Shown one piece after another: positions 62,484 through 64,000 of a stretch of 64,000 nt of DNA (position 1 is its first letter; the number at the start of each line of letters is the position of its first letter). The translations under genes and the position numbers were made by a program. The notes under the pieces are model-generated. The model was not told the origin of the DNA and made no database searches. It saw nothing but the letters and a program-made list of their open reading frames with translations. Source of the DNA: Cryobacterium luteum (GTDB taxonomy: Bacteria > Actinomycetota > Actinomycetes > Actinomycetales > Microbacteriaceae). The stretch covers positions 62,001-126,000 of the forward strand of contig NZ_FOCN01000010.1 of NCBI RefSeq assembly GCF_900110125.1, given 5' to 3'.

Positions 62484-63716
62484 TTACGGCTTCGCGCCTG
62501 TGAAAGCGGATGCCGCCGGCCGCGCCGCCGGGGCCGCCAGCCCGGCCAGCACCATCAGCACCAGAATCAGGTACAGGGCGTTGAGAATGCCCCAGGCCTC
62601 GCCGAGCAGCCCGAGCACCGGCGGCCCGACCAGGAAGGCGAAGTAGCCGATGATGGCCACGGCGCTCACTCGCGCGGCCGCGTTTTTGGTGTCGTCGGCG
62701 GCGGCCGACATGCCCACCGGAAACCCGAGCGAGGCGCCGATACCCCAGAGAATGGTGCCGACATAAACGAGCGGGGTGTTCGGCGCGAGGATGAACAGAA
62801 CGAGCCCCACGATGCCGATGCCGGCGCAGGCGCGCAGCACGAGCACCCGACCGAACCGGTCGAGCACCGGCCCGCCGATCACGCGACCCACGGTCATCGC
62901 GGCCACGAACACGCCAAACACGATCGCGCCGTCGGTGTTGCTCAGGCCGTGCCCATCGACCGAGGCGAGGGCGAGCCAGTCGTTCGCTGAGCCCTCGGCA
63001 AAGGTCATGCCGAGCACGATGAGGCCGATCAGCAGCAGTTTGCGATCCTGCCAGACGGCGAGACTCTCACGCAGGCGGGCGGGCCAGGTGAGGTGCGGGG
63101 CATCCGTTGTGGGGTCGATCTCGATGGCGGCCGGCAAAAATCGAACGGCCACAACGATCGTGCCGAGAACCAGCGTCGCCATCACCAGCAGGTGCCAGAA
63201 CACCGAGACCTGCAGAGCGGATGCGGCGGCGCCGCCGAGCGCCCCGACCACCGTGCCGAGGCTGAAGCAGGCGTGCATGAGCGGCATCAGCGTGCGGCCG
63301 ATAGCGCGCTCGGCAGCGGCGCCCTCGACGTTCATCATGACGTCGAGGGATCCCATGCCGATTCCGAACACGGCGAGGGCGGCGAACACGAACGGGGCTG
63401 AGGGGACGAGGCTGACGCCCGCCCCCATGAGCACGAGCCCGGTCGCCGACATCGTCGTGCTGAGCAGCATGGCCCGGCGGGCGCCGAGGCGAGCGAGCAG
63501 GCCCGCGGCGATCAGCAGCCCGAGGACCGAGCCGGCCGAGAGCCCGAAGATGAGCAGGCCGACCTGGGCCGTGTCGAGCCCGAGGCCGTCGCGCACCGAA
63601 GGAATCCGCGCCATCCAGCTGGCCAGGCCCAGCCCCGCCACGAAGAACGCGGCGAACACGGCATTACGCCAGCCCAGCAGGGCCGGGCGCGTGGTGGTCA
63701 TGGGGGAGTCGGTCAT
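62484..63716 (-). CDS. MFS transporter
   Basis: A 410-residue transporter with 12 predicted helices. Like the fucose/FsrR-like YbjJ-type group it has SWMARIPSVRDGLGLDTAQVGLLIFG near the N-terminus, GLLARLGARRAML, and DRFGRVLVL. Substrate unknown. ATG at 63716 has GAGGAG four bases upstream; a longer reading adds 12 residues. nucS follows after nine bases. The upstream 280 bases carry the palindromic repeat cluster. Confidence 0.86.
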   Translation of the reverse strand: MTDSPMTTTRPALLGWRNAVFAAFFVAGLGLASWMARIPSVRDGLGLDTAQVGLLIFGLSAGSVLGLLIAAGLLARLGARRAMLLSTTMSATGLVLMGAGVSLVPSAPFVFAALAVFGIGMGSLDVMMNVEGAAAERAIGRTLMPLMHACFSLGTVVGALGGAAASALQVSVFWHLLVMATLVLGTIVVAVRFLPAAIEIDPTTDAPHLTWPARLRESLAVWQDRKLLLIGLIVLGMTFAEGSANDWLALASVDGHGLSNTDGAIVFGVFVAAMTVGRVIGGPVLDRFGRVLVLRACAGIGIVGLVLFILAPNTPLVYVGTILWGIGASLGFPVGMSAAADDTKNAAARVSAVAIIGYFAFLVGPPVLGLLGEAWGILNALYLILVLMVLAGLAAPAARPAASAFTGAKP

Positions 63717-63830
63717 CGGGCTCCTCAAGCAGCGGGCGGGAGGCCTCGGCAACGAACGGGGGTGTCTTTACGCTACAACGCTTTGCGCGCACAAACGAAG
63801 GCGCAACTCGCTATATCTGGCCTCTTGCCG

Positions 63831-63966
63831 CTCGCGAGATGACACATTCGGCCCCATGATCGTGGCCGCCCCTACGCGAGACGACGCAATCGGCCCCTTG
63901 AATCGCGCTCAAGGGGCCGAAGATGGCAGCTCGCAGGAATGAAGGGGCCGAAAGTGGCATCGCGCG
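63831..63966. repeat. Cluster of four GGGGCCGAA-family repeat units
   Basis: Units at 63831-63862 and 63876-63905 (one orientation, with TTCGGCCCC or ATCGGCCCC) and at 63904-63934 and 63938-63966 (opposite, with AAGGGGCCGAA). Units 2 and 3 form a hairpin with 11-bp arms 63891-63901 and 63909-63919. No gene fits this region, which runs to the end of the window. It has the look of a small palindromic repeat element. Confidence 0.7.
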
Positions 63967-64000
63967 CGCGATTCTTTCCGGTGCGCGTGGGATGCCTGAC

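Overview
The window is a high-GC actinobacterial chromosome segment around the replication origin. Gene order, the class E sortase, the PASTA-kinase/FHA/PstP/RodA/PbpA cluster and the intergenic repeats suggest the family Microbacteriaceae; I cannot name a genus from sequence alone. No rRNA operon, prophage, insertion sequence or CRISPR array was seen.

Layout. (1) 1-9544: the origin block on the + strand: the 3' part of dnaA, oriC, dnaN, recF, dciA (DUF721), gyrB, gyrA and a DUF3566 membrane protein. The protein-coding part is tightly packed, often with overlapping stop and start codons. (2) 9686-9880: tRNA-Ile(GAT) and tRNA-Ala(TGC), followed by a clean terminator. (3) 10089-14271: a small membrane protein, a cyclophilin, a rhomboid protease, crgA, a class E sortase, a 53-residue membrane peptide and a glutamine amidotransferase. 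(4) 14363-23228, - strand: the growth and division signalling operon fhaA-fhaB-pstP-rodA-pbpA-pknA-pknB. (5) 23601-37437: tRNA-Leu(CAG), a cytochrome b561-like protein, an EI24/CysZ-like protein, a lipoprotein divergent from a zinc-ribbon protein, a DHA2 exporter, a UvrA2-like ABC ATPase, two CNNM/CorC proteins, and an acyl-CoA ligase/acyl-CoA dehydrogenase operon downstream of a TetR gene.

(6) 38482-51009 is the most distinctive accessory locus. It encodes a 1962-residue secreted animal-type haem peroxidase with RTX-like calcium repeats, three FN3 and two Ig-like domains; a Tat-exported multicopper oxidase; an unknown lipoprotein coupled to it; and, on the other strand, a two-component system, a SARP regulator and a membrane-anchored protein. 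The pairing resembles enzymes linked to Mn(II) oxidation in other bacteria, but the substrate here is inference.

(7) 51088-64000: an SRPBCC remnant, thiC with a TPP riboswitch, a LuxR-type regulator divergent from the RuMP formaldehyde-fixation genes hxlB-hxlA, an amine-oxidase-like FAD enzyme, a HAD phosphatase, a decayed sugar ABC transporter, an aldo-keto reductase, and an MFS-nucS-umuD-umuC run in which umuC carries an in-frame amber codon. The window ends in a cluster of small intergenic repeats.

Three families of GC-rich palindromic intergenic repeats recur: a GGGCCC family at about 14.3, 38.3 and 55.8 kb, a GGTCACCGCG family at 23.4 and 53.4 kb, and a GGGGCCGAA family at 63.8 kb. All were found by eye. 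Functions come from recognisable motifs and family knowledge; no database search was possible.
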